Part shown: positions 38,021 through 46,149 of the stretch, piece by piece
Layout of the letters: the number at the start of each line of letters is the position of its first letter
Numbering within the stretch: the first letter of the stretch is position 1
Assembly: GCA_003169975.1 (NCBI GenBank)
Contig: PNAA01000054.1
Span: forward strand, 1 to 64,000
DNA: 64,000 nucleotides
Direction of reading: 5' to 3'
DNA from: Spartobacteria bacterium
GTDB taxonomy: Bacteria; Verrucomicrobiota; Verrucomicrobiia; Chthoniobacterales; UBA10450
Position numbers and translations under genes: made by a program
Notes under the pieces: generated by a model
The model's input: the letters and a program-made list of their open reading frames with translations, nothing else
Databases searched by the model: none
What the model was told of the DNA's origin: nothing

Positions 38021-38968
38021 CTAGCGCGAGCCACTCGGCTTAAGGTGCTTGTCGAAGAAGGCCGTAATCTCCGAGGCATACTGAGGAGCTCCAACTCCGT
38101 GGCCCCGTTTTGGGATCTCCAATGTCGCGTCCACTCCAGCGGCTTTCAGTTTGTTGTAGAACTCTTCGGCTTGGCTCACCGGAATCGAGCTATCATTTTC
38201 TCCATGGATAATGAGGAACGCCGCGTCATCCTTGGAAACGTAGGTGACCGGGCTGGCTGCGATCGCTTTCGCTTTATTTTGCTCAACTGGGCCTCCCAGA
38301 AACTGCTCGATCGATGACTTGGCTCTGCGGCCCGAACCATCGTTCGAACTCGATACAGTCTCGTAGAATTGCAGGAGATCCGAGGGGGCGGACATATCAC
38401 AGACCGCCTGCACCCGGCTCGAATAGGTAGAGTTATCACCGGCGCCCTCCAGCTCCGCAACGCCACCTGAGGTGCCGAGGAGCGCAGCCAGATGTCCCCC
38501 AGCGGAGTGACCCCATGCCCCGATGTGATCGGGATCGAAATGATAAGTAGCAGCATTGGCCCGCAGCCAGCGGACGGCTGCTTTGCAATCTTCGATGGCC
38601 GCTGGAAATGGCGCCTCTCCCGAGAGCCGATAGTCTATGCTGACAACGATATAACCATGCGCCATAAGATTGAAAGGCGGTCGCTGTTCTTTGCTGCCGC
38701 GGCTCCAACGGTGCCCGTGCATCCAGAGAACGACCGGCAAGGGATGAGTGATCGACTTGGGCGAATAAATGTCGAGTTGGAGATCGCGGCCGTTGACATG
38801 TTTGTAAGTCACGTCGCGCACAATATTGACATCTGGAAAATCCGCCCGTCGGCGTCGCCGCTCCGCTGACTCGGCCACCTGCGTCCCCCAGGTCGCGACA
38901 GCGATGACCAGGAGCAACGAGGCAAGCAGCCGGCGATGAGATACAATCTGAACCTTATGAGTTTTCAT
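38021..38968 (-). CDS. Secreted alpha/beta-hydrolase (esterase/lipase, HSL-like)
   Basis: 315 residues with an N-terminal signal segment (LLASLLLVIAVATWGTQVAESA). The oxyanion motif is a variant HGHRW in PVVLWMHGHRWSRGS, the nucleophile elbow is HIGAWGHSAGGHLAALL (Ser about 158), the acid is in FLIIHGENDSSIPVSQAE and the catalytic His is in PKRGHGVGAP. This resembles bacterial hormone-sensitive-lipase-type and acetyl-xylan-type esterases. In this operon it may deacylate the glycan, opposite to the acyltransferase at 25084. Its start overlaps the stop of the upstream sulfotransferase (ATGA), so it belongs to the same operon. Confidence 0.88.
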   Translation of the reverse strand: MKTHKVQIVSHRRLLASLLLVIAVATWGTQVAESAERRRRRADFPDVNIVRDVTYKHVNGRDLQLDIYSPKSITHPLPVVLWMHGHRWSRGSKEQRPPFNLMAHGYIVVSIDYRLSGEAPFPAAIEDCKAAVRWLRANAATYHFDPDHIGAWGHSAGGHLAALLGTSGGVAELEGAGDNSTYSSRVQAVCDMSAPSDLLQFYETVSSSNDGSGRRAKSSIEQFLGGPVEQNKAKAIAASPVTYVSKDDAAFLIIHGENDSSIPVSQAEEFYNKLKAAGVDATLEIPKRGHGVGAPQYASEITAFFDKHLKPSGSR

Positions 38969-39786
38969 ACTGCTGATGCGATCTTGTTTACCAAAAAGCG
39001 ACCGGCTCCCAAAGTCGAGTTACAAAAGCCCTCAACCGAGCCCGGCTTCGACAGCTTGCGCAAAGCAACCAATCCTTCTCGGACCGCTGCTTCGTTCTTT
39101 TGCAGGCTTTCTTCGAAGAGACCTTTCCCAAATTCGTAAAGCTCAAGGTCGAGCCGATTGTGGTCGCGAATCATTTTCACCGCGCCGGGATCAATCTGCG
39201 GTCTCGTTTTTGCAACCCTGCAATTCTCATAGAAAGGGATCTCCCAAGCAAAGGTCGTGGCCAGGAGCATAAGACTCTCCTCGAAGCGCTCCGAGATCCC
39301 AACGACGCTAAACGATTTAGTAAGATTTTCTTTCGCGATCGCTAGTAATCGCTCATCGTTAATCGCGGTATCTTCAACTCCGGCAATAAACCTGCACTGC
39401 AAGTTTTGGCGATCAGGGAACAGTCGGAGGCAATCTTCTACTCCCAGTCGCTCCCTTTTCAATTTCCAGTGCAGCGGATTAAGCGGCCGGCGCAGAACAA
39501 AATAGTAAGCGGAGAGAACCCTGGCCACCGGTTCGCGCAGTAACGTGATATAGGTAGCGCCTTGCGGCAGGAATTCATGAATACCATAGGGCAAATGTCC
39601 GCGCACCACCCGCAACCGGCGACGGCGCCCCTCCGGAAGTCGTTTGAGTCGTTCCGAGGTCGCCTTGACCAGATAGGGATTGATCGTGAAAATCGCAAAA
39701 GGACTGTATTGGCACTCGATAATCCGGTTCAGGGTCGTCCCCGCTGTTTTGGGAATGTGAAGAAAAATTAGCGCCTCGCGATCCAT
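38965..39786 (-). CDS. Sulfotransferase family protein (copy 2)
   Basis: 273 residues, first gene of the minus-strand operon. PAPS-binding motifs: IFLHIPKTAGTTLNRIIECQ (residues 7-26) and YITLLREPVARVLSAYYFVL (3'-phosphate site; Glu in place of the usual Asp). SFSVVGISERFEESLMLL aligns with copy 1. The C-termini of both also align (LYEFGKGLFEESLQKNEAAV against LYQHAAELFEEAVDKQRPEV). Two copies suggest sulfation at two positions or of two sugars. Neither has a signal peptide or membrane anchor, so sulfation would be cytosolic, before flipping. A kinase/sulfurylase pair to make PAPS is not in this window. Confidence 0.88.
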   Translation of the reverse strand: MDREALIFLHIPKTAGTTLNRIIECQYSPFAIFTINPYLVKATSERLKRLPEGRRRRLRVVRGHLPYGIHEFLPQGATYITLLREPVARVLSAYYFVLRRPLNPLHWKLKRERLGVEDCLRLFPDRQNLQCRFIAGVEDTAINDERLLAIAKENLTKSFSVVGISERFEESLMLLATTFAWEIPFYENCRVAKTRPQIDPGAVKMIRDHNRLDLELYEFGKGLFEESLQKNEAAVREGLVALRKLSKPGSVEGFCNSTLGAGRFLVNKIASAV

Positions 39787-39882
39787 CGTGGCAGAACGAT
39801 AGCGGCGTACGTTCGCTCGATCAACTGCTCTACCCCCATTCGCGACGGCAGCGCTCTCTCCTCCTGCTTTCAGTCGCTCTTC

Positions 39883-40093
39883 TTAAGCCATGATGGAAGT
39901 GAAAGTCGAAAAATGGATGTCTTCCATTTGGAGTGGTCGCAAGTATCGCTGCAATCTCTCCGCGGGAGTCTGGAGATGAGGCGCTTCAAGCATGTCGTAA
40001 TGCCCACCAGGCACTGTTTGACACTCGATCCCACGCCGCCGACGAGCCAGACGGCCCGCCGCCGATGATCGCTACGCCGTAATCCTGATTCAT
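39883..40093 (-). pseudogene. Chimeric remnant: flavoprotein N-terminus joined to thioesterase C-terminus
   Basis: Reading leftwards, ATG 40093 opens MNQDYGVAIIGGGPSGSSAA, the FAD-binding Rossmann start of halogenase/geranylgeranyl-reductase-type flavoproteins. It then loses homology near 40030. In another frame the bases down to the TAA at 39885-39883 encode TVPGGHYDMLEAPHLQTP and AERLQRYLRPLQMEDIHF, the C-terminal end of a type II or NRPS thioesterase with the catalytic-His GGHY motif. Neither half is complete, and a frameshift separates them. The simplest reading is a deletion that removed most of two adjacent genes. A flavoprotein of the same type is intact at least in part at the right end of the window. 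Confidence 0.7.
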
Positions 40094-40185
40094 TTTGGTC
40101 GTAGTTGAGCCAAATTAAACGGCAAATGCTCTTTTGGGAGACTTGGATGCAGCAAGCGCCCAGGGCTCCGGAGTTTCTTCGCGGC

Positions 40186-41007
40186 TCACTTTACAGTGGC
40201 ACCCGACGGGACGGTGTCAAAAATCTCGCGGAGCCGACCGCTCTCGTACATAGCGTGGATGACGTTGTGCGTAGTATCCGCCTGCGGGCAAAGCTCGACG
40301 CCAGGTAAGTGCTGGAGACGTTCGGCGTAGGTGCGGTCTCTGCCATGTCCGTCGCAATAGAATATCTTGTAACGGGTTCGGCCATTGTGCTTCGCCAGGA
40401 GACGCGCCAGATCGCGGTGCTGCTCCGTGATGCGCCAGACGTCCTTGCTGCCGCCGTACTTCTTCAGATCGTCCAGGTTGATCAACGTTATCGGTGCGAA
40501 TGCATACACGACGTCGACGTGCAGGTAGTGGCCGAACAGGATCGCCGCGTAACCGCCGGACGACGGCCCGCAACAGAATGTCTGCCGGACATGAGGTAGC
40601 TCTTCACGGCACCTGCGGAGGCGCGCGATGACGGCGTCAACGTCCGTGATCTCGCGGTTCAACCCCGCCTGGTAGAAAAAGCGGTAATAATCCTTGAGCA
40701 GAATCAGATTGTTATGGATCAATCCGGTCTCGCGGAGAACCGTCAAAGGCTGGATGCCCAGCCCTCCCGCCATCCCGTGGAAGACGTAATACAGCTGGCT
40801 CGAGTTCTCTCGCTCCCAAACGACTAGAGCGCCATCCGGACGCTCTTCGATCTCCCGACGCAGTTGCCGGTTGTACTTCTGCGCTCGATATGACGTCGGC
40901 ACGAGCTGGAACAGGAGGCTTTTCAAGCTAGCCACCCTGGGAGGGAAATAGACATCGATTCCGTTCATGTCGCCGCGACGGAACAGGAGGTTTTTGAGGC
41001 TAGTCAT
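40186..41007 (-). CDS. Alpha/beta-hydrolase-like protein
   Basis: 273 residues. The central region has a hydrolase pattern: YYVFHGMAGGLGIQPLTVLR (oxyanion strand), FCCGPSSGGYAAILFGHYL (GxSxG-type elbow with Ser about residue 145-147), then YKIFYCDGHGRDRTYAE and TTHNVIHAM, which could supply the acid and His. I cannot name a family; similar sequences occur next to polysaccharide or peptide-modification genes. There is no signal peptide. Its start overlaps the nucleotidyltransferase stop by four bases, so ACP, nucleotidyltransferase and hydrolase form one operon. An enzyme releasing or transferring the group carried on the ACP is plausible but unproven. Confidence 0.6.
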   Translation of the reverse strand: MTSLKNLLFRRGDMNGIDVYFPPRVASLKSLLFQLVPTSYRAQKYNRQLRREIEERPDGALVVWERENSSQLYYVFHGMAGGLGIQPLTVLRETGLIHNNLILLKDYYRFFYQAGLNREITDVDAVIARLRRCREELPHVRQTFCCGPSSGGYAAILFGHYLHVDVVYAFAPITLINLDDLKKYGGSKDVWRITEQHRDLARLLAKHNGRTRYKIFYCDGHGRDRTYAERLQHLPGVELCPQADTTHNVIHAMYESGRLREIFDTVPSGATVK

Positions 41008-42134
41008 CCTAGGAGCGCCGAATGCCCCGGCGCGACCGGCCGCGCCGAACCGCGGTCCTTGCTTTGCAGGCGCTCGCGCATCGATTGGCCCGAAGTGCGC
41101 ACATAACCGCTGGATTGCATCTGGGATCCCAGCAGCCTCTCGTCACCATGTTTTTCAAGCGCGAGCAGTTGCAACGTGTGCGTGTGGAAGGTCTCGTCCA
41201 GCTGACGGAGCACCCAGGCGACGGCGTGGGTGACACTGTGCGCCTCCGTGGTCCGCAGCAGACCACCGTCGGTCAATTCGTTGCGATTTCGATCGAGCAG
41301 GCGGATCACGTCCCCGAACTTCATCAGACTGACGTCACTACCGAAATCGACGAATTTCTGCAGCCACGCCTCGCGGAACAAGTGAAGCACGGTGAAGAGG
41401 AATTGATATATGGGGCGGAAACAGGGCACGCTCCCGCCGGGCGTGCCGGGAACGGGCTGCTCGACAGGCTCCTCGAGTGCTTCCTCGACCGGAACGTCGA
41501 AGGGACTCTTTGTCCAGGTTAGGCTGTTGGCGACATCGACGTTGATTATCCGAGTCCCAGGCTGATCAATTTCGCGCGCGAGCTTAGGCAAGTGGTCGCG
41601 GTTCAGACGGCTGCTGATTTCTTCGCGGCGGGCATCCTTCGCCCACTCGAAGAACGGGCGGAAGCCGAGCTCCTGCATCACACTCAGGACCGCTTCGCGG
41701 TCTTTCGGGGTGACCATGAAATCAATATCATTCATGTGTCTCGTCCCGAGGCTTTCGTAGAGCGTCGATTCGAAGGTCATGCCTTTGGTGACCACGAATT
41801 GAATACCGCGCTCGGCCAGCCCCTGTGCTACGCGGACAGTTTCGCGTCGAAATACCTCGATCTGGCAGCGATTCCACTCCAAGACTGATTCCAGATGCAT
41901 GTAGATGCTCATTGGGACATCGAATCGAAGGCCGGCCGAGATAATCTGGTGGGCCAGCATCGGAAGCATTTTATGCCGCAGCGCCTGTTCCAGCAGCTCA
42001 CCCCAATTCAAAGTGTCCGCTAAAAGAAGGTCGCGAACCATCTGGCGCTCCAGGTCATCGACGATACCCCGGGCCAGCAGCTCCAGTATCGTCCACTCGA
42101 CTCCCAATGATTGGTCGGGCAATGGTCTGGTCAT
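41004..42134 (-). CDS. Nucleotidyltransferase-fold protein (NTP_transf_5 type, copy 1)
   Basis: 376 residues, typical of the uncharacterised nucleotidyltransferase family PF14907. The family core is FVVTKGMTFESTLYESLGTR followed by the metal-binding pair in HMNDIDFMVTPKDRE (about residues 130-145). The C-terminal helical part includes FLFTVLHLFREAWLQKFVDF. The N-terminal start SLGVEWTILELLARG is also shared with the second copy (48479) and a broken third copy (49906-49978). Members of the family often sit beside carrier-protein or peptide-modification genes; their reaction is not known. It overlaps both neighbours (ACP upstream, hydrolase downstream) by four bases. Confidence 0.85.
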   Translation of the reverse strand: MTRPLPDQSLGVEWTILELLARGIVDDLERQMVRDLLLADTLNWGELLEQALRHKMLPMLAHQIISAGLRFDVPMSIYMHLESVLEWNRCQIEVFRRETVRVAQGLAERGIQFVVTKGMTFESTLYESLGTRHMNDIDFMVTPKDREAVLSVMQELGFRPFFEWAKDARREEISSRLNRDHLPKLAREIDQPGTRIINVDVANSLTWTKSPFDVPVEEALEEPVEQPVPGTPGGSVPCFRPIYQFLFTVLHLFREAWLQKFVDFGSDVSLMKFGDVIRLLDRNRNELTDGGLLRTTEAHSVTHAVAWVLRQLDETFHTHTLQLLALEKHGDERLLGSQMQSSGYVRTSGQSMRERLQSKDRGSARPVAPGHSALLG

Positions 42135-42385
42135 GACGCTTGTCGCTCTCGGAGCAGCTGGACCGCTCCTTTCAGCCTTCCGGCAGTACGGAAGGTACCT
42201 TCAACGAGCATGTCGCCGGGAAAACGAATGTCGAACGTTTTCTCCATGTCCAGGAGGATAGCGACCGCGGTCATCAAGTCCAGACCGAGTTGCACGAGCT
42301 CTACGGCATAGTCGACGGAGTCCGGCTTCACCAAGCGGAGGTGCCGGCGCAGGCACTGCTCGAATCGAGTGGTTATGTTGTCCAT
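42131..42385 (-). CDS. Acyl carrier protein homologue lacking the phosphopantetheine serine
   Basis: 84 residues from ATG 42385 (MDNITTRFEQ), the start matching its near-identical duplicate at 49975-50229. The ACP fold is complete: FEQCLRRHLR, the attachment loop VQLGLDLMTAVAILLDMEKT, and FRTAGRLKGAVQLLRE. The attachment residue, serine in LGLDSM of the duplicate, is leucine here (LGLDLM). Codon TCG became TTG at 42277-42275, a single C-to-T change. Without that serine the protein cannot be converted to a holo-ACP. It may be a recently inactivated duplicate, or a carrier-shaped adaptor. The stop overlaps the start of the nucleotidyltransferase. Confidence 0.85.
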   Translation of the reverse strand: MDNITTRFEQCLRRHLRLVKPDSVDYAVELVQLGLDLMTAVAILLDMEKTFDIRFPGDMLVEGTFRTAGRLKGAVQLLRERQAS

Positions 42386-43029
42386 ATATTCATCGCTGGG
42401 TCTCACCCTGGATGCACTTCACAGGTCAGGTCCAAAGTGTCAGACTAACCTTCGAGGCTACACCCGCCGATACGAAGGCTGAACCGCCGCAGACGGCGCG
42501 GAAGGCGCGGACAGCGCCGCCCTCTCCGCGTCCTTCAGAGAAACGGATATGGCAAATGGTAGGTCCTCAAACCAAGCTGATCGAGGTTGGTCAAAGTGAA
42601 TTCAGACTTAGTTTCCGGCCGGACGCATGGCAACGGAAAATCGATCAGCCGCAATTGCTGACCGATGGAAGCTTCGCTACGACACCCACTTCGCCTCGAA
42701 ACAAACCATATTGCGCTTGGCGTGTGGGTTCGCGAGCCGATGTTGCGCAATTGATCGGAACGTCTCGTGATGCTTCGGTTCTTCATTCGCTGGAATTCAG
42801 GAAGCAACTCAAGCTGGAATCTCCGCGATATTCGAGATGCAGAGCGAGACGGGATCCGTCTTGGGTGTGTTGGATTGTATGTTTGCGCAAAGCCAAAGAC
42901 CCGCCAATATCACGGTCAGTCAGTGGCTCTCCATCGTAGGGTCTAATATCGAACTCGAGACACCCACCCAGTAGACGCATCTCATTTCTTCTTGCAAACC
43001 ACCGGAGGGGCGGGCAATCTCCGGATTCA
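42386..43029. promoter_or_regulatory. 644-base divergent intergenic region
   Basis: It lies between the minus-strand ACP/nucleotidyltransferase/hydrolase operon and the plus-strand decarboxylase/ligase/ACP operon, so promoters for both are expected. A frame of 175 codons on the plus strand (42412-42939) has no motif, biased composition and no ribosome site, and I do not call it. No strong hairpin or tRNA was seen. Confidence 0.4.
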
Positions 43030-44322
43030 ATGGCGTTCCACCTGCGGAAGGATGCCCGAAATTCTCCATCAGTGCCGGGGTTGAGTGACGACATCGCTCG
43101 CTGCATTGCCGAGCACGGGCGCGAATTACCCACGCCATTTTATTTATACAGCCAGCGACTCGTTCGTGAAGCCACCGCGAGCTATCGTGGTCTGTTTCCA
43201 GCCCAGGCCAGACTCTTCTACTCCCTGAAAGCCAATCCGCAGGCCGCCCTTGTTCAGCAATTCTCTCGCCTCGGAGTCGGCGCGGAGATCGCCAGTGAGG
43301 GCGAATGGCAGACCTGTATGGCGGCCGGCGTGTCAGCGCCGCATGTCGTGGTCGGCGGTGTCTCTAAATCGGAGGAGTTTCTCTCGTCCGTTTGTCGCAG
43401 CGGACCGGCGGCCGTTGTTCTTGACTCGATAATCGAGTGGCGCCGGTTCCAGAAAGTGCTCTCTGTTGGGCGTTCGGCGCCCGTTCTCCTGCGCATCAAT
43501 CCAGGTATTTCTCTCGGCGGCCTGAACATGGCTGACGGTTCGCAGTTCGGTCTCGACATGGAGCAAGCGCTAGCCATAGCGCGCGAATGTTCAACGAACC
43601 CGCAAGCGCAATTCGTGGGACTTCATTTTTATTTCGGCTCGCAGAGGCTCATGCCTTCCGTGATTGTGGAGGCTCTTGAAGCGATCGAGCGGGCGGTGGC
43701 CGAGTTCCGCAAAGAGGGTCCGAGTTTCTCCGTGGTCGATTTGGGCCTCGGCATCGGCGTTCCATATCTTTCGACCGAGAAGGCTCTGGATTTTCATCAC
43801 TCACGGGAAGAACTGCAGCGGCATTGGCAGAAGCAGGTTTGGCAGGAAATCGACCTATGGGCTGAGGCTGGGCGCGCCCTGGTGGCGGCCGCTGGTTATT
43901 TCATCGCGCGGGTGACGGAAAGAAAGCGGCTAAATGGTAAGACCTTTCTGTTCCTCGACGGCGGCTTGGGCGTGCACAATCCGGGAATTGGACGAGGGAA
44001 CATTTTTCGCCGCAATCCTGAATTTCACTTCATTACCGACAGCGCTAACGGCGAGTTTGAAACAGTAACCCTCGTCGGCAATTTATGCACGCCAGCGGAC
44101 ACGCTGGGCTGGGAAGTTACGGCCCCGCGCCTCGAGGAAGGTGATCTGGTGATTGTTCCGAACTCCGGCGCCTATTGCGCGACAACTGGCGCCTTGGGGT
44201 TTAATAGTCAGCGTCTGTTTTCGGAGGGACTCCTGACCGAAACAGGATTGTTGACGCTCTGCCGGCCGCAATACGCACAGGCGCTCACCGAAACGCGTCC
44301 ACAATTCTCGTACCGCCCTTGA
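43030..44322 (+). CDS. PLP-dependent fold-type III decarboxylase (DAP/ornithine-decarboxylase-like, copy 1)
   Basis: 430 residues. Alanine-racemase-like barrel with the PLP lysine in ARLFYSLKANPQAAL (about residue 63), the substrate/PLP loop VGLHFYFGSQR, the glycine-rich phosphate loop VVDLGLGIGVPY, EAGRALVAAAGYF, and the active-site cysteine region LVGNLCTPADTLGW. The C-terminal barrel carries VIVPNSGAYCATTGALGFN. It matches the pyridoxal-dependent decarboxylases that accompany acyl-CoA ligases and ACPs in exosortase-A-associated clusters. It precedes the ligase by seven bases and is the first gene of a plus-strand operon. It probably decarboxylates an amino acid, free or ACP-bound; the substrate is unknown. 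Confidence 0.88.
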   Translation: MAFHLRKDARNSPSVPGLSDDIARCIAEHGRELPTPFYLYSQRLVREATASYRGLFPAQARLFYSLKANPQAALVQQFSRLGVGAEIASEGEWQTCMAAGVSAPHVVVGGVSKSEEFLSSVCRSGPAAVVLDSIIEWRRFQKVLSVGRSAPVLLRINPGISLGGLNMADGSQFGLDMEQALAIARECSTNPQAQFVGLHFYFGSQRLMPSVIVEALEAIERAVAEFRKEGPSFSVVDLGLGIGVPYLSTEKALDFHHSREELQRHWQKQVWQEIDLWAEAGRALVAAAGYFIARVTERKRLNGKTFLFLDGGLGVHNPGIGRGNIFRRNPEFHFITDSANGEFETVTLVGNLCTPADTLGWEVTAPRLEEGDLVIVPNSGAYCATTGALGFNSQRLFSEGLLTETGLLTLCRPQYAQALTETRPQFSYRP

Positions 44323-44329
44323 GAACGCC

Positions 44330-45877
44330 ATGAGGGAAAACAGCCTTTCTCAGTGGCTTCTACACGATCTCCTGGACCAAGCCGCCCGGCTTCACGGCGA
44401 TCGCCCGTTCTTGATCGGCCCGCCGGTGCTGAGTTTCAGAGAGACGGCTGCTGAGACCTGCCGATTGGCCGGCTGGTTGCGCTCGATCGCTGTCGAGCGC
44501 GGCTCACGCATTGCGATCATTACGCGTAATCGAGCAGAAGCGATCTTGGTGGCCTTCGCAGCCGCCCGCATCGGCGCAATCTTTACGATCCTTCACAACT
44601 CGATCAAACCTTACGGCCTGCGGCCAATCCTTGAAGAGTGTGCACCCATTCTCGTAGTACTGGACGAGACAACGCGTCATTTGGCCGATCACATTGGACC
44701 GGCGCGGCTCCTCTGGGCCGGTTGTGCGGATCCGCCTCGGGGGGCGATACCTTGGACAGAGGCCGCAAAGGCCGTCGACGGTGGACAATTTTCCGGCGGT
44801 CATAGACCGCCGCTACAGAGTAACGAATGTTCGGATCCAGTGTGCTTGGTCTATACCTCAGGATCTGCCGGCATCCCGCGCGGGGTGTTGCTCAGCCACG
44901 ACAATATTCGCTTCGCGGCCGCAGCGATTCAGGAGCGGCTGCGCTATCGTCCAGAGGACGTGATCGGGTTGTTCCTGCCACTCTCTTTCGATTACGGCTT
45001 ATATCAGATCTTTCTGGCGGCGCAGGCGGGCGCGGCTGTCTTCGTGGGATCACCCGAGAATGCCGGTCCGGAGCTGCTCATGCGGCTCGCGTCTCTACGC
45101 ATCACCATCTTACCCGGTGTTCCAACACTTTTCGCGATGCTGCTCAAGCTGCTCCATCGCCGGCCCTGTCCCTTGCCTGACCTCCGCTGTGTGACCAATA
45201 CCGGCGAACATCTACCAAAGGAATCGATCGCCGCGATCCACGAGTATCTGCCGGGCGTGGAAATCTTCGTGATGTACGGGCTGACGGAGTGCAAGCGGGT
45301 GTCCATACTGCTCCCCGATGAATGGCTGACCAAACCAGACTCCGTGGGCCGGCCGCTGACTGACACCGAAGTGTTTGCCGTCGACGAGGATGGCCGGCAA
45401 CTCGGTCCGCGCACGCCAGGGGAACTCGTCGTGCGTGGCCGGCATGTAGCTCTTGGCTATTGGCAAGCCGGCGCGGACACGGCATTGCGCTTCCGGCGCG
45501 CGTCCACGGGTGTTCGTGAACTTTACACGGGAGACTTGGGTTGGGTGGACGAGGAGGGCTTCGTCTACCTCGCGGGACGTAAAGATCACATGCTCAAGCA
45601 TCACGGCATTCGTGTCAGTCCTCTTGAAGTCGAACGCGCTGCCTGCAGCATTCCCGGAGTCGAGTTGGCGGCTGTGATCAAAATCGCAGTGACGGATCAG
45701 CTACACCTGTTTGTGACCACCGCCATGCAATCGTTGACCGCCGAGCACGTCATCGCCGGGATGCGTGAATTGCTCGAACTTCACAAGGTGCCGGACCAAG
45801 TTCACGTGGTGGCAGACCTGCCCCGCAACAGTAACGGAAAGATTGATCGCCGCCGGCTTCAAGGAGAGCCTTCATGA
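44330..45877 (+). CDS. AMP-forming acyl/aminoacyl ligase (copy 1)
   Basis: 515 residues, ANL superfamily. Motifs in order: P-loop VCLVYTSGSAGIPRGVLLSH (about 165-184), MYGLTECKRVSIL (A5), ELYTGDLGWVDEEGFVYLAG (A7), KDHMLKHHGIRVSPLEVE (A8 hinge) and the catalytic lysine in LPRNSNGKIDRRRL. The enzyme activates a carboxylate with ATP and loads it onto a carrier thiol. The ACP gene that follows overlaps its stop by four bases, so that ACP is the natural acceptor. It resembles exosortase-A-associated ligases and also the starter ligases of pyrrole-type pathways; specificity residues cannot be judged by eye. Confidence 0.92.
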   Translation: MRENSLSQWLLHDLLDQAARLHGDRPFLIGPPVLSFRETAAETCRLAGWLRSIAVERGSRIAIITRNRAEAILVAFAAARIGAIFTILHNSIKPYGLRPILEECAPILVVLDETTRHLADHIGPARLLWAGCADPPRGAIPWTEAAKAVDGGQFSGGHRPPLQSNECSDPVCLVYTSGSAGIPRGVLLSHDNIRFAAAAIQERLRYRPEDVIGLFLPLSFDYGLYQIFLAAQAGAAVFVGSPENAGPELLMRLASLRITILPGVPTLFAMLLKLLHRRPCPLPDLRCVTNTGEHLPKESIAAIHEYLPGVEIFVMYGLTECKRVSILLPDEWLTKPDSVGRPLTDTEVFAVDEDGRQLGPRTPGELVVRGRHVALGYWQAGADTALRFRRASTGVRELYTGDLGWVDEEGFVYLAGRKDHMLKHHGIRVSPLEVERAACSIPGVELAAVIKIAVTDQLHLFVTTAMQSLTAEHVIAGMRELLELHKVPDQVHVVADLPRNSNGKIDRRRLQGEPS

Positions 45878-46140
45878 CCAGCACTAGCGACGGCATTCGA
45901 GAGCAAATTTTTGCTTTGTTGCGCAACCGCCTTCGCCTGCGACAACGGCAACAGGATTTGACGATCAACTCGAGTCTCGAGGCACTCGGCCTCGATTCAA
46001 TGACTGCCATTGAACTGCTCCTCGACTTGGAGCGAACCTTTGGCATCCTACTGCCGGATGTCCTGCTGACGGCAGAGACGTTCCGGACGCCTGCAACTCT
46101 CGAAGTTGCAGTTCGTTCACTTCTTGAAGCGAAAGGTTAG
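45874..46140 (+). CDS. Acyl carrier protein (intact)
   Basis: 88 residues. The phosphopantetheine site is LEALGLDSMTAIELLLDLER with serine at about residue 43. The helix-2/3 region TFGILLPDVLLTAETFRT and the C-terminal helix VAVRSLLEAKG complete the ACP fold. It overlaps the ligase stop (ATGA) and is followed after nine bases by the acyl-CoA dehydrogenase, so it is the likely carrier for the substrate activated by the ligase and oxidised by the dehydrogenase. Confidence 0.95.
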   Translation: MTSTSDGIREQIFALLRNRLRLRQRQQDLTINSSLEALGLDSMTAIELLLDLERTFGILLPDVLLTAETFRTPATLEVAVRSLLEAKG

Positions 46141-46149
46141 GTCGCCACG

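Noticed and set aside
42412-42939. Plus-strand frame of 175 codons in the divergent gap
   Set aside because: No ribosome site, no motif and biased composition; the position fits a promoter region.
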